Shown here: positions 10,617 through 20,153 of the stretch, piece by piece
How positions within the stretch are numbered: position 1 is the stretch's first letter
Layout: every line of letters begins with the position of its first letter
Source of the DNA: Clostridium sp.
GTDB taxonomy: Bacteria; Bacillota; Clostridia; Lachnospirales; Lachnospiraceae
DNA: 64,000 nucleotides
Assembly (NCBI GenBank): GCA_023664605.1
Contig: JAMPFF010000007.1
Location: 27,968-91,967 of the forward strand
Reading direction: 5' to 3'
Position numbers and translations under genes: made by a program
The notes under the pieces: generated by a model
What the model was told of the DNA's origin: nothing
Database searches by the model: none
Seen by the model: the letters and a program-made list of their open reading frames with translations, nothing else

Positions 10617-13187
10617 ATGGATGAACGTATATTTGACAAAATTGAAGAAGTAGACCTTAAGAAAAAAATGGAAGATTCTTACATCGATTATGCAATGAGC
10701 GTTATTGCAGCACGTGCGCTTCCTGATGTAAGAGACGGTTTGAAACCGGTACAACGAAGAGTTCTGTATTCCATGATTGAATTGAATAACGGACCTGACA
10801 AACCGCACAGAAAAAGCGCGCGTATTGTCGGTGATACGATGGGTAAGTATCATCCTCACGGTGATAGTTCTATTTATGGCGCTCTCGTTAATATGGCGCA
10901 GGAATGGTCTACCCGTTATCCTTTGGTGGATGGTCATGGAAATTTCGGTTCCGTAGACGGTGACGGCGCTGCCGCAATGCGTTATACAGAGGCACGTTTG
11001 AGTAAGATTTCCATGGAACTGCTTGCGGATATCAATAAAGATACGGTCGATTTTGCACCAAACTTTGACGATACCGAAAAAGAACCTGTTGTGCTGCCGA
11101 GCCGTTATCCAAATTTGTTAGTAAACGGCACTTCCGGTATTGCAGTCGGCATGGCAACGAATATTCCGCCTCATAATTTACGTGAAGTGGTAAATGCCGT
11201 TGTTAAAATTATAGACAATCAGGTGCAGGAAAACAGAAAAACGGATATAGAAGAAGTATTGGAACTTGTAAAAGCTCCTGATTTTCCTACCGGCGGTGTT
11301 ATTCTCGGTACAAGAGGCGCGGAAGAAGCTTATCGCACCGGACGCGGTAAAGTAAGAGTGCGCGCCGTGACAAACATTGAAACAATGGAAAACGGGAAAA
11401 GCCGTATTATCGTAACGGAACTTCCCTATATGGTAAATAAGGCGAATCTGATTTTAAAAATTGCCGATATGGTAAAACTGAAAAAAATCGACGGCATAAC
11501 AGACCTTCGCGACGAGACAAACCGCGAGGGTATGAGAATCGTTATCGAGCTTAGAAAAGACGCCAATGCAAACATTATCTTAAATCAGCTTTACAAACAT
11601 ACACAGTTACAGGATTCTTTCGGTATCATTATGTTAGCGCTTGTTAATCAGGAACCGAAAGTAATGAATCTTCTGGATATGCTCGGCTATTATTTGGAGC
11701 ATCAAAAAGACGTTGTTACCAGAAGAACGAAATATGATTTAAATAAAGCGGAAGAACGAGACCATATTTTACAGGGATTGTTAATCGCCCTTAATAATAT
11801 CGATGAAGTGATTCAGATTATCAGAGGCAGCCAGACAACCCAGATTGCAAAAGAAAGGTTAATGGAACGTTTTGCTCTTACCGATGCACAGTCACAGGCA
11901 ATCGTGGACATGCGTCTGCGGGCTTTGACAGGTCTGGAAAGAGAAAAACTTGAAAACGAACATAAAGAATTATTGGCAAAAATTGCAGAATTAAAGGCAA
12001 TTTTGGCAGATGAGAAATTGTTGCTTGGCGTTATTAAAGAAGAGATGTTGATGATTGCCGAAAAATTTGGCGATGACAGAAGAAGTAAAATTGGATACGA
12101 CGTATATGATATCAATATGGAAGATTTGATTCCGAGAGATAATACAATTATCGCCATGACAAGCCTGGGCTATGTCAAGAGAATGACAGTGGATAATTTT
12201 AAGGCGCAGCACCGCGGCGGTAAAGGAATCAAAGGGATGCAGACGATTGAGGAAGATTACATAGAAGACCTTCTGATGACAACAACGCATCATTATCTGA
12301 TGTTTTTTACCAATTTCGGAAGAGTCTATCGGCTGAAAGCGTATGAAATTCCGGAGGCCGGACGGACGGCAAGAGGAACTGCAATTATTAACCTTTTGCA
12401 GTTAAATCCGGGTGAAAAAATTTCCGCTATGATACCGATTAAAGACTATGAAGAGAATAAAAATTTATTCATGGTTACCAAAAAAGGTATTGTAAAGAAA
12501 ACTTCTATTCTGGAATATAGTAACGTTAGGAAAAAAGGTCTTGCGGCTATCAATCTTCGTGAAGATGACGAACTGATTGAAGTGAAATCAACGGACGCGG
12601 ATACGGAAATTTTCCTTGTGACAAAACAGGGTATGTGTATCAGATTCAAGGAAACCGACGTCAGGGCAACCGGAAGAACATCCATGGGCGTTATTGGTAT
12701 GAATTTATCCGATGGAGATGAAGTTATTGGTATGCAGTTAGACCATCAGGGAGATTCTCTCTTGATTGTATCCGAGAACGGTCTTGGAAAACGGACTTAT
12801 CTGGATGAATTTAGCGTACAGCACCGTGGCGGTAAAGGCGTAAAATGCTATAAGATTACTGAAAAGACTGGACAGGTAGTTGCCGTAAAAGCCGTTAATG
12901 ACGACCATGAAATTATGATGATTACCACAGAAGGCGTTATTATCCAACTGCGGATGGAAGATATCTCAACACTGGGGCGTATTACATCCGGCGTCAAGAT
13001 GATGAATCTGGAAGAGGATGTCAAAGTCGCTAAGATTGCCAAGGTAAGGGAAAAAGTAAGCGACGGCAGCCAGGAATTTGAAAATATCGACGATGCAATG
13101 GAAGATATCCCGGAAGAAGAGCGATATGCTAACATTCCGGATGATGACGAAGAAGTAACGCTGCCGCAGGAGAAAGAGGAAGAATAA
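10617..13187 (+). CDS. gyrA: DNA gyrase subunit A
   Basis: Breakage-reunion subunit of gyrase. The active-site tyrosine is Tyr123 in AAMRYTEAR, the quinolone-binding region reads [10 protein letters not shown] (79-88), and the C-terminal domain has repeated GyrA-box-like motifs ([17 protein letters not shown]). The 856-aa length includes an acidic tail rich in Glu and Asp. The residue equivalent to E. coli Ser83 is Ser (84), while the one equivalent to Asp87 is Gly (88). The gene follows gyrB by 57 nt and ends at a strong terminator. Confidence 0.98.
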   Translation: MDERIFDKIEEVDLKKKMEDSYIDYAMSVIAARALPDVRDGLKPVQRRVLYSMIELNNGPDKPHRKSARIVGDTMGKYHPHGDSSIYGALVNMAQEWSTRYPLVDGHGNFGSVDGDGAAAMRYTEARLSKISMELLADINKDTVDFAPNFDDTEKEPVVLPSRYPNLLVNGTSGIAVGMATNIPPHNLREVVNAVVKIIDNQVQENRKTDIEEVLELVKAPDFPTGGVILGTRGAEEAYRTGRGKVRVRAVTNIETMENGKSRIIVTELPYMVNKANLILKIADMVKLKKIDGITDLRDETNREGMRIVIELRKDANANIILNQLYKHTQLQDSFGIIMLALVNQEPKVMNLLDMLGYYLEHQKDVVTRRTKYDLNKAEERDHILQGLLIALNNIDEVIQIIRGSQTTQIAKERLMERFALTDAQSQAIVDMRLRALTGLEREKLENEHKELLAKIAELKAILADEKLLLGVIKEEMLMIAEKFGDDRRSKIGYDVYDINMEDLIPRDNTIIAMTSLGYVKRMTVDNFKAQHRGGKGIKGMQTIEEDYIEDLLMTTTHHYLMFFTNFGRVYRLKAYEIPEAGRTARGTAIINLLQLNPGEKISAMIPIKDYEENKNLFMVTKKGIVKKTSILEYSNVRKKGLAAINLREDDELIEVKSTDADTEIFLVTKQGMCIRFKETDVRATGRTSMGVIGMNLSDGDEVIGMQLDHQGDSLLIVSENGLGKRTYLDEFSVQHRGGKGVKCYKITEKTGQVVAVKAVNDDHEIMMITTEGVIIQLRMEDISTLGRITSGVKMMNLEEDVKVAKIAKVREKVSDGSQEFENIDDAMEDIPEEERYANIPDDDEEVTLPQEKEEE

Positions 13188-13217
13188 TGTGAAAAATAAA
13201 TTATTTCACAGAATAAA

Positions 13218-13248
13218 AGAGATGCTGCTGTGTGGCATCTCTTTTTTT
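13218..13248 (+). terminator. Terminator after gyrA
   Basis: Stem AGAGATGC/GCATCTCT (13218-13225 and 13235-13242) with a 9-nt loop, followed by seven T. It closes the dnaA-gyrA block. Confidence 0.9.
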
Positions 13249-13303
13249 AGAAATGGGGTTTCATGTAAAATGCTAAGATTGACGGAAAGGCATAGTAATA
13301 AAT

Positions 13304-14485
13304 ATGAATAACGGTATGTATGATAAAATCAACCGAAGTAAAACAGGGAAAAAAGATACGAAATTTGGAGTAACCGTTATGATTATACTTATCATAGCGG
13401 CTGTTATTATTGCTTCTTTCGCCTGGTCGTTCGGATTCCGTTATCGGTTTTCCCATTTTTTACAGCAATTATCAGACTGCACTTCTTATGCTTTGAAAGA
13501 AGACTCTCTTATCGTAGAATTGAATGGAAAATTATATCAACTGGCGGATGATAACACGCAAGACATTTTTAATTACATAACGCTTAACGGTTATGGCAAG
13601 GAAAGTAAAGAGACGCCTGACAAAGAGCCTATTACGCTCGATTATGGAAATGGAGCAGTATTAAAATTATGGAGCGTTCCGGCGGATGGATATACAAATA
13701 GCAGCGGGCTTTTTATACATTATGAGGACACGGATGGAAATTCTTATTCTTATATTAACTATAAGATGACCCTTGAAACGATTGTCACGAGGTATCTGCT
13801 TTATGATAATATTGAATTAACCGAAGATAAAACAGATACAGAGAAAATATTGGTAAGTGAGAATAATGTAGAAGAAAGTGAAGTAGAAAAGAAAATAGAA
13901 AATAAGACAGAAGAAAAAGGTGAGATGGATATATATGATGAAAAAATAACGATTCAGGAGATGGATTGGGATGCATACCGGGATATTATGAATGCAGAAG
14001 AATTTGAAACGCTGTCAGAATATTTACCTGTTTTGACGAATGAAAAAACATTTATATGGGATGTTGATTTTTATTTTCATGATGAAAGAGAACAGAAAGT
14101 GGTCACTATAGATGAATTTAGATATATTATTGATAATGAACTATGGCATATAGAATATAACCCAGATGAATTTTGGGTAAATTCCATTGCCATATGTGAT
14201 ATAGATGGAGATGAAACAAAAGAATTAATTTTATTATTTGAGCATCATGACGGGCATTTTCTGATTTTACATAAAGAAGATGAAGAGTTTTATGGAACAA
14301 ACAGAGTTTTTCGTGGTTTTACAGCATTACAGACAAATGGAACATATATTGCTTCCGGAGGAGCAGCTTATAATTATTATTGTAAAATGAAATTCATAGA
14401 TGGTAAATTTGAAGAAGATTTATTAGGACATACAGATTTGGAAGATAATGATGTAATTTATTATGATGCAATCAGAAAGGAATAA
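13304..14485 (+). CDS. Membrane-anchored protein of unknown function with a DxDGD motif
   Basis: I do not recognise the family. The 393-aa protein has one membrane segment (about residues 22-44) with a basic N-terminus, so the rest is probably outside the cell. An outer domain (about 50-165) is followed by a Glu/Lys-rich linker (about 165-215) and a C-terminal domain carrying DIDGDETKEL (299-308), a motif resembling the calcium-binding loops of FG-GAP/VCBS repeats. Start at ATG 13304, 13 nt after GGAAAGG. It is followed after 8 nt by the metallophosphoesterase gene. A surface protein is likely; the function is unknown. Confidence 0.75.
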   Translation: MNNGMYDKINRSKTGKKDTKFGVTVMIILIIAAVIIASFAWSFGFRYRFSHFLQQLSDCTSYALKEDSLIVELNGKLYQLADDNTQDIFNYITLNGYGKESKETPDKEPITLDYGNGAVLKLWSVPADGYTNSSGLFIHYEDTDGNSYSYINYKMTLETIVTRYLLYDNIELTEDKTDTEKILVSENNVEESEVEKKIENKTEEKGEMDIYDEKITIQEMDWDAYRDIMNAEEFETLSEYLPVLTNEKTFIWDVDFYFHDEREQKVVTIDEFRYIIDNELWHIEYNPDEFWVNSIAICDIDGDETKELILLFEHHDGHFLILHKEDEEFYGTNRVFRGFTALQTNGTYIASGGAAYNYYCKMKFIDGKFEEDLLGHTDLEDNDVIYYDAIRKE

Positions 14486-14493
14486 AAACTATT

Positions 14494-15351
14494 ATGAAAC
14501 TGGCGGTTATTGGAGATATTCACAGTAATTATATAGCCTTGGAAACCTGTATTAACCATGCGTTGGACAAAGATGTAGAAGAATTTCTTTTTCTCGGCGA
14601 TTATATCAGCGACTGCCCCTATCCGCAGAAAACAATGCAGATTATTTATGAAATGCAGAAAAAATACATATGTTATTTTATCCGTGGAAACAGGGAAGAT
14701 TATATGCTAAACCATAGAAAAAATCCGGGAGAAAAATGGACATATTCTTCGGCAAGCGGCAATCTTTTGTATACTTATGAAAATCTTACCGAAAAGGATT
14801 TTGATTTTTTTAGCAGGCTGGATATCAAAGGAATTTATCAAAAAGACGGGTATCCTGCTTTCCGGTATTGTCACGGTTCTCTTACATCTTCTTCGGAACC
14901 GCTTCGGCTGGATAATGAAAATCTGGAATCCATTATGAAAAATCTGGATGTGGATTTATTAGTGAGCGGACATGCGCATATACAAGAAAGCATAACCTGC
15001 GGAGGAAAGAAGCTTATCCGCCCCGGCTCTGTCGGGATTCCCTGGTATCATGGCGGAAAAACACAGTATATGATTCTGCACGGAACAAGCGGGGGCTGGG
15101 AGGAGGAATTTTTCCAGTTAGAATATGATGTAGATATGATAAAAAAGGATTTTGAAACGTCCGGTTTAGATAAAAAAGCGCCTTACTGGGCGAAATTAAA
15201 TAAATACACGCTTGATACAGGAAAAGATTATACGACTCCCTGTTTAAAACTTGCTTTTAAGTTGTGCGAAGAAGCCGAAGGCAGCGTAAAGTGGCCGGAT
15301 ATTCCGGAAAAATACTGGAAAGAGGCGGCAGCGGCATTTGGTGTAATGTAA
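14494..15351 (+). CDS. Metallophosphoesterase family protein
   Basis: Calcineurin-like phosphoesterase of the YfcE/MJ0936 type, 285 aa. The di-metal motifs are in order: GDIHSN (D8, H10), LGDYISD, RGNREDYM (in place of GNHD), and SGHAHIQ. The substrate cannot be read from the sequence; relatives hydrolyse phosphodiesters, phosphoproteins or dinucleotides. It is 14 nt upstream of an ABC-class ATPase gene and likely co-transcribed with it, RBS AAAGGAAT. Confidence 0.85.
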   Translation: MKLAVIGDIHSNYIALETCINHALDKDVEEFLFLGDYISDCPYPQKTMQIIYEMQKKYICYFIRGNREDYMLNHRKNPGEKWTYSSASGNLLYTYENLTEKDFDFFSRLDIKGIYQKDGYPAFRYCHGSLTSSSEPLRLDNENLESIMKNLDVDLLVSGHAHIQESITCGGKKLIRPGSVGIPWYHGGKTQYMILHGTSGGWEEEFFQLEYDVDMIKKDFETSGLDKKAPYWAKLNKYTLDTGKDYTTPCLKLAFKLCEEAEGSVKWPDIPEKYWKEAAAAFGVM

Positions 15352-15365
15352 GAATGGAGGATATT

Positions 15366-17093
15366 ATGAAATCATCAGAAGAATTAAGGAACAATTTGCG
15401 GGCAATTAACCATAAAAGTTATCCTGCTTATAAATCGCTGGCGGGAAGTTATTCGTTTGGGAAGTATATATTAAATATCGAACATGTGCAGGGAGACCCT
15501 TTTGCCGCGCCGTCCAGACTCAGCGTAAAAGTCAGCCATAAGACGGCGGGGTTTCCGGCGGCGTATTATGAGACAAAATGGAATAAAACGGCGTTGGAGG
15601 ATTATTTGATACGTCGTTTTCATAAACAGGCGGATAAATTCTGTTTTCAGGCAAAAGGTTCGGGAAAGAGCGGTATCATTACCGTGAGCAGATGCGGTCA
15701 GGAAGTTTTGGAAAGAACGTCATGCGAAGTGGCGGCGGAAGAGATTACCGTGCGGTTTGAAGTGGGATTTCCGGCAAACGGACGCACTATCAACGCGCCG
15801 GAACTGGAAAAAATTTTATTCGATTTTATTCCCGTCTGTGTGGAACAAAGCCTGTATTATGTGAAAACGCCGAAAGAAGAACTGGAAAAGACAATTTATC
15901 TGGCTGAAGATCAGCATTTTATCAGGGAAGAGATGAAAAAACAGGATATTGTCGCTTTTATAGCGGACGGTTCTATCCTGCCGAGGGAAAGCGGCGTATC
16001 GGATAAACCGTTGAAAGACGGCGTTCCTTTCCAAACGCCAGAAGAGATGGCGGTTACTTTGAAATTACCCCATAAAGGGGAGTTAAAAGGCATGGGCATT
16101 AAAAAAGGCATTACCCTAATCGTGGGCGGCGGCTATCATGGAAAGTCTACGCTTTTAAAGGCATTGGAAAGAGGCGTTTATAATCATATCGCCGGAGACG
16201 GAAGAGAATATGTGATAACGGATGAAACTGCGTTAAAGCTTCGCGCGGAGGACGGCAGGAAGATTACGAATACGGATATTTCTCTTTTTATCAACCATCT
16301 TCCAAACGGGAAAGATACGCATAAATTCTGTACCTTGGACGCCAGCGGAAGCACTTCGCAGGCGGCTAATATTATCGAGGGAATAGAAGCGGGCGCAGAG
16401 CTTTTTCTGATAGACGAGGATACTTCGGCGACAAATTTCATGGTGCGGGATGAGTTGATGCAGCGGATCGTGGCAAGAGAGAAAGAGCCGATTACGCCTT
16501 TTTTGGAGCGTGCAAAGGACTTATATGAAAAAGCCGGTATTTCTACGATTTTAGTAGTCGGAAGCTGCGGTTCTTATTTCTATATAGCGGATAAGATTAT
16601 CCAGATGGATTCCTATCAGGCATTGGACATTACAGAAGAAACGAAAAAAATTCTGGAAAATGATTCGGCTGCCACTTTGACAAATCCTAAATTTTCGGCG
16701 CCGGATTTTCATCTGCCATCGGATAAAAGGAAAATTGATTTATCCGGTACTATGCAGAAGCGGAAAAATTACCGGGGAAACGGTTATGTGGAAGAACGCC
16801 TGAAAATCAAAAGGATGGGAAAGACGGCATTTTCGATTGGAAAAGAAAATTTGGATTTGCGCTATGTGGAGCAGATTGTGGATGAGGAGCAGACCCAGAC
16901 GCTCGCCTATCTTTTGCGTTATGCGAAAGAGCATTATGCGGAAAGTGAAAGCGACGTCAAAAGCATTGTCAAGGCATTAGAAAATATATTAAGGACAAAA
17001 GGGCTGACGGGTATCTGCGATAAAGGAAATGTTCCGTCGGGTCTTGCCATGCCGAGGGTACAGGAGATTTTCGCGTGTTTTAACAGATATTAA
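15366..17093 (+). CDS. ABC-class ATPase (predicted, PF09818-like)
   Basis: Soluble P-loop ATPase of 575 aa matching the 'predicted ATPase of the ABC class' family. Walker A is GGGYHGKSTLL, Walker B is LFLIDEDTSATNF, and there are no membrane segments or transporter partners. The start at ATG 15366 is set by a GGAGG five bases upstream; the frame continues further upstream only by overlapping the previous gene. The family's role is unsettled. The adjacent metallophosphoesterase may be a functional partner. Confidence 0.82.
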   Translation: MKSSEELRNNLRAINHKSYPAYKSLAGSYSFGKYILNIEHVQGDPFAAPSRLSVKVSHKTAGFPAAYYETKWNKTALEDYLIRRFHKQADKFCFQAKGSGKSGIITVSRCGQEVLERTSCEVAAEEITVRFEVGFPANGRTINAPELEKILFDFIPVCVEQSLYYVKTPKEELEKTIYLAEDQHFIREEMKKQDIVAFIADGSILPRESGVSDKPLKDGVPFQTPEEMAVTLKLPHKGELKGMGIKKGITLIVGGGYHGKSTLLKALERGVYNHIAGDGREYVITDETALKLRAEDGRKITNTDISLFINHLPNGKDTHKFCTLDASGSTSQAANIIEGIEAGAELFLIDEDTSATNFMVRDELMQRIVAREKEPITPFLERAKDLYEKAGISTILVVGSCGSYFYIADKIIQMDSYQALDITEETKKILENDSAATLTNPKFSAPDFHLPSDKRKIDLSGTMQKRKNYRGNGYVEERLKIKRMGKTAFSIGKENLDLRYVEQIVDEEQTQTLAYLLRYAKEHYAESESDVKSIVKALENILRTKGLTGICDKGNVPSGLAMPRVQEIFACFNRY

Positions 17094-17103
17094 AAATCAC
17101 TAA

Positions 17104-17145
17104 AATGTCCGATTTACCAGAAAATTTTGTGGTAAACCGGACATT
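17104..17145. terminator. Long inverted repeat between convergent genes
   Basis: AATGTCCG, one mismatch, TTTACCA (17104-17119) pairs with TGGTAAA, mismatch, CGGACATT (17130-17145), giving 15 paired bases around a 10-nt loop. It lies between the ends of the ABC-class ATPase and the XRE regulator. No T-run follows, so termination is plausible but not proven. Confidence 0.5.
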
Positions 17146-17159
17146 AGAATTGTGTACAT

Positions 17160-18098
17160 CTATTTTTTATGAACAGACTCCACAATAATAGAAGCAATTC
17201 CACAGCCGATTCCAAATACCGGAAATACGACAACGGAGGGCATACCCCATTTATTCCAAACAAATCCCAGTATTAAATAGATGATGACTGCAAGCAGCAT
17301 AAGGCATCCGTTGATACGTCCTTTGAGTTGATTTTTCTTATAATAATCAGATTCTGTATCATGTGATAAATTATATTCCTCTATGTTATATTTCGATTTC
17401 TGCATTCCTGCATAGACAAAAACAGTTACCGCAATAGCAATCAATAAAAAAAAGAAAGCGCCGGAAATAATTTCGTAATCATAGGAAGCGGGCATATTTT
17501 GTTGGATAACGGAAGAAACGGCGTCTGTGCCCATTGTTCCTATCGATATTAAAACGCCGATTAGGATAAGAACAAGGCCGGATGTTATCATAACCGTAAA
17601 TTTTTTATTGAACTTGTCAATTTCACTTTCATGGTAGAAATTTTCTATGTAGAGATTCTTTTTTTCAAAATCCGAATGCCATATTCCCGCAACGATAAAA
17701 ACCGCCACGGAAATAATAATAAAAATGAAAAATATAATACCTGAAATTTCTTCCATAATCTCGCTTCCGGCATTTATTCCCATTAGCAGAGATGCAACGG
17801 ATAAACCGAATAAAATGAAGAAAACGCCTGCGGATATCATTTTGCTGAATGTATTCATATGATTGTCATATTCGGCTTTGTCCTCTACATAGAGCGCGCT
17901 GATATCTTTTTGCAGTAAATCGTCCATACTGCAATGGAACATCTGGCATAGCTGTATTAACTTATCCATCTCCGGATAAGTGGCGTCAGATTCCCATTTT
18001 GACACGGACTGTCTGGAGACCTCCAGCCTTTCCGCCAGTTGTTCCTGTGTAATATTTTCCTTTTTCCTAAGAAATTGTAAATTTTCGCCTAAACTCAT
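17160..18098 (-). CDS. XRE-family regulator with six membrane segments
   Basis: Protein of 312 aa. An N-terminal Cro/C1-type helix-turn-helix (about 5-60, ENITQEQLAERLEVSRQSVSKWE) is followed by six hydrophobic segments arranged as three pairs, so this is a membrane-bound transcription regulator. Start at ATG 18098 (MSLGENLQF) behind AAAGGAG; an upstream in-frame ATG at 18128 lacks a site. The ligand and targets are unknown. The next gene on the same strand is the flavin reductase-rubredoxin, about 120 nt upstream. Confidence 0.85.
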   Translation of the reverse strand: MSLGENLQFLRKKENITQEQLAERLEVSRQSVSKWESDATYPEMDKLIQLCQMFHCSMDDLLQKDISALYVEDKAEYDNHMNTFSKMISAGVFFILFGLSVASLLMGINAGSEIMEEISGIIFFIFIIISVAVFIVAGIWHSDFEKKNLYIENFYHESEIDKFNKKFTVMITSGLVLILIGVLISIGTMGTDAVSSVIQQNMPASYDYEIISGAFFFLLIAIAVTVFVYAGMQKSKYNIEEYNLSHDTESDYYKKNQLKGRINGCLMLLAVIIYLILGFVWNKWGMPSVVVFPVFGIGCGIASIIVESVHKK

Positions 18099-18220
18099 TT
18101 TTTGTACTCCTTTCTTTTTATGTGCCATGCACTTGTTAGGCTTACTTTACAAAATCAGGCATGTAAACGCTACAAACTTCATGTTGCTTTTTGGTTTTTT
18201 GATGGTGATTTCAGGTTGCA

Positions 18221-18832
18221 TTATACTATTTTTTCAAAATCATCAACTCCATGCTTACACCAAGGACAGATAAAATCAGGGGGAAGTTCTTCTCCCTCAT
18301 AGACATAACCGCATACGGTACATCTCCAGCCCTTTTTGGTAGGAGCGGCTTCCGCATTCGGCTTCGGCTTTACAAATTCATGATAATAAGAGTAGGTCAT
18401 CGACTTTTCATCGGAAAGAACCTCTGCGTCTGTTACTTCCGCAAGAAACATCATGTGTGTATCTAAATCGTAAGAATTTAATACCTTGCAGTCAAAATAA
18501 GCGTTCGTATGTTCAGTCAGATACGGAAGTTCCTGTTTGGTGAGTGCGAAAGGAACGCCGACAAATTTATCCGCATCTCTGCCGCTCCGGAATCCGAAGT
18601 TTTGAAAAAGAGAAAACGGTGCGGATTCCGAAAGGACGGAGATAGAGACCATCCCTGATTTCCGTACCAGTTCGGAAGTAAGATTCTGCTTATTAATCGA
18701 AAGAATAATACGTTTCGGATTGTCCGCCACTTGTGTGACGGTATTAATAATACATCCGTTCATTTTTTGTTCCGCTTTAGTAGCGGCAACGAAAAGACCA
18801 TAAGATAATTTGAAAAATGCTTGTGTGTTCAT
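18221..18832 (-). CDS. Flavin reductase-rubredoxin fusion (high-molecular-weight rubredoxin type)
   Basis: Protein of 203 aa. Residues 1-150 form a flavin-reductase-like FMN-binding domain (TVTQVADNPKRIILSINKQN). The C-terminal 40 residues are a rubredoxin with C-x2-C-GYVY and C-P-x-C-K motifs binding one iron. Such proteins in anaerobic Clostridia pass electrons to flavodiiron proteins for oxygen or NO reduction. GGGAGG precedes the ATG. No flavodiiron gene is adjacent. Confidence in the domains is high; the partner is inferred. Confidence 0.9.
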   Translation of the reverse strand: MNTQAFFKLSYGLFVAATKAEQKMNGCIINTVTQVADNPKRIILSINKQNLTSELVRKSGMVSISVLSESAPFSLFQNFGFRSGRDADKFVGVPFALTKQELPYLTEHTNAYFDCKVLNSYDLDTHMMFLAEVTDAEVLSDEKSMTYSYYHEFVKPKPNAEAAPTKKGWRCTVCGYVYEGEELPPDFICPWCKHGVDDFEKIV

Positions 18833-18911
18833 GATAATGCCTCCCCATATTTTTATTTTTTTAATTAGTATGTTAATGGTATTTGATTTTTATTCTTTTC
18901 TTTTTAAGTTT

Positions 18912-19973
18912 CTATGTGACTTTCCATTTTCCGTTCTTCTTTCCGTTTTCTCTTTTTAGATATCCTTTTTTCTGTAGTTCTACCGTTCTGGTTTTTATTG
19001 TTCTTTCCGATTTTCCTATTTTTAACGCTAATTCTTTTTGAGTGATTGAAGGATTATTTTTTATTTCATTTAGAATAGCTATTTCTTCAAAAGTGCAATT
19101 TTTGCACTTTGAATCAATATCAATTGCACTTTGATTTACATTTTTATAGTCAACATGTAGATATCTGTTTTTCAATTTATGATGTTTATTCATTAAAAGA
19201 TTTTCAAAAAAGTATTCCAGATATATTGTTGTCTCATGGATATTGTTTTCCCAATTATTATAATTTGCACGAACAAGTGCATTTCTAAAATACCATGAAT
19301 TATTTGAAAAGGTATCATTGCTTATATGAAAGCCAAATGTTTTCAGATACTTGATAATAAAAACGGCAGTAGACCTTGTGTTTCCTTCACAAAACGGGTG
19401 AATCTGCCATATTCCGGATGTAAACACAGCGATATGTTTAACAACTTCTTCTATTGTCAAATCTTTGTATGAATATTTTTTTTCCTGTTCAAAATCATAA
19501 TCTAAAGTATCTTTGATACTATCAAAAGAAGCATACACGACAGTATTTCCTTTTAGTACCCACTCTTTTTTTGTTATGTTGTATGTTCTAAAAAGCCCTG
19601 CATGGTCAAATACTCCCGCAAACAATTTTTTATGGATATTTTTTAATTCGGCGGGCGAAAATTGAAATGTTTTTTCACCTAGAATTTTTGCAATCCTAAC
19701 GGAAACAATATCGGCTTCTTTTGTATTTGTTTCTATTTTATTTCTGTTTGAACGTTCTTCGTAATAATTTTGTATCCGCTTGTCTGCATCTGAAATACTT
19801 ATTTTACCCTCAATATGGGCTTTTGCCGTATCTAAAAGGTAGTCAGATGTTTTCAATCCATCTACGTCCTGTAATCCAATCGCCGCTTTCCATGCGTTTG
19901 TTTTTTCAATTTTATCAGGTTCACCTTGACAAATATATGCTTCTAAATCCGTTTGCCAATTATTATTTTTCAT
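18912..19973 (-). CDS. Fic-family AMP-transferase-like protein with C-terminal winged helix
   Basis: Protein of 353 aa. The Fic core has the catalytic loop IHPFCEGNTRS, a common variant of HPFxxGNGR, so AMP or another nucleotide transfer to a protein is expected. An N-terminal segment (about 25-75, LQDVDGLK and AHIEGKISISDADKRIQ) resembles a fused VbhA-type antitoxin, with the inhibitory S/TxxxEG degenerate. The last 75 residues look like a winged HTH (QKELALKIGKSERTIKTR). RBS TAGGAG. It is transcribed alone, divergent from the MATE gene. Confidence 0.88.
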   Translation of the reverse strand: MKNNNWQTDLEAYICQGEPDKIEKTNAWKAAIGLQDVDGLKTSDYLLDTAKAHIEGKISISDADKRIQNYYEERSNRNKIETNTKEADIVSVRIAKILGEKTFQFSPAELKNIHKKLFAGVFDHAGLFRTYNITKKEWVLKGNTVVYASFDSIKDTLDYDFEQEKKYSYKDLTIEEVVKHIAVFTSGIWQIHPFCEGNTRSTAVFIIKYLKTFGFHISNDTFSNNSWYFRNALVRANYNNWENNIHETTIYLEYFFENLLMNKHHKLKNRYLHVDYKNVNQSAIDIDSKCKNCTFEEIAILNEIKNNPSITQKELALKIGKSERTIKTRTVELQKKGYLKRENGKKNGKWKVT

Positions 19974-20153
19974 ATATAACGAACTCCTATTTATCTATAT
20001 ATTTTTAAGTATATCATATCGTTACTGGCAAAGTCACTATTCAAAAATATATATGACAATTTTATAATCCACTCACAAATATTTCCATGCCTTTGCTTGT
20101 TTTCTTTTTTTGCAAGGTTTATAATTTTTATTGACAGAAAGGGCATGATGAAT

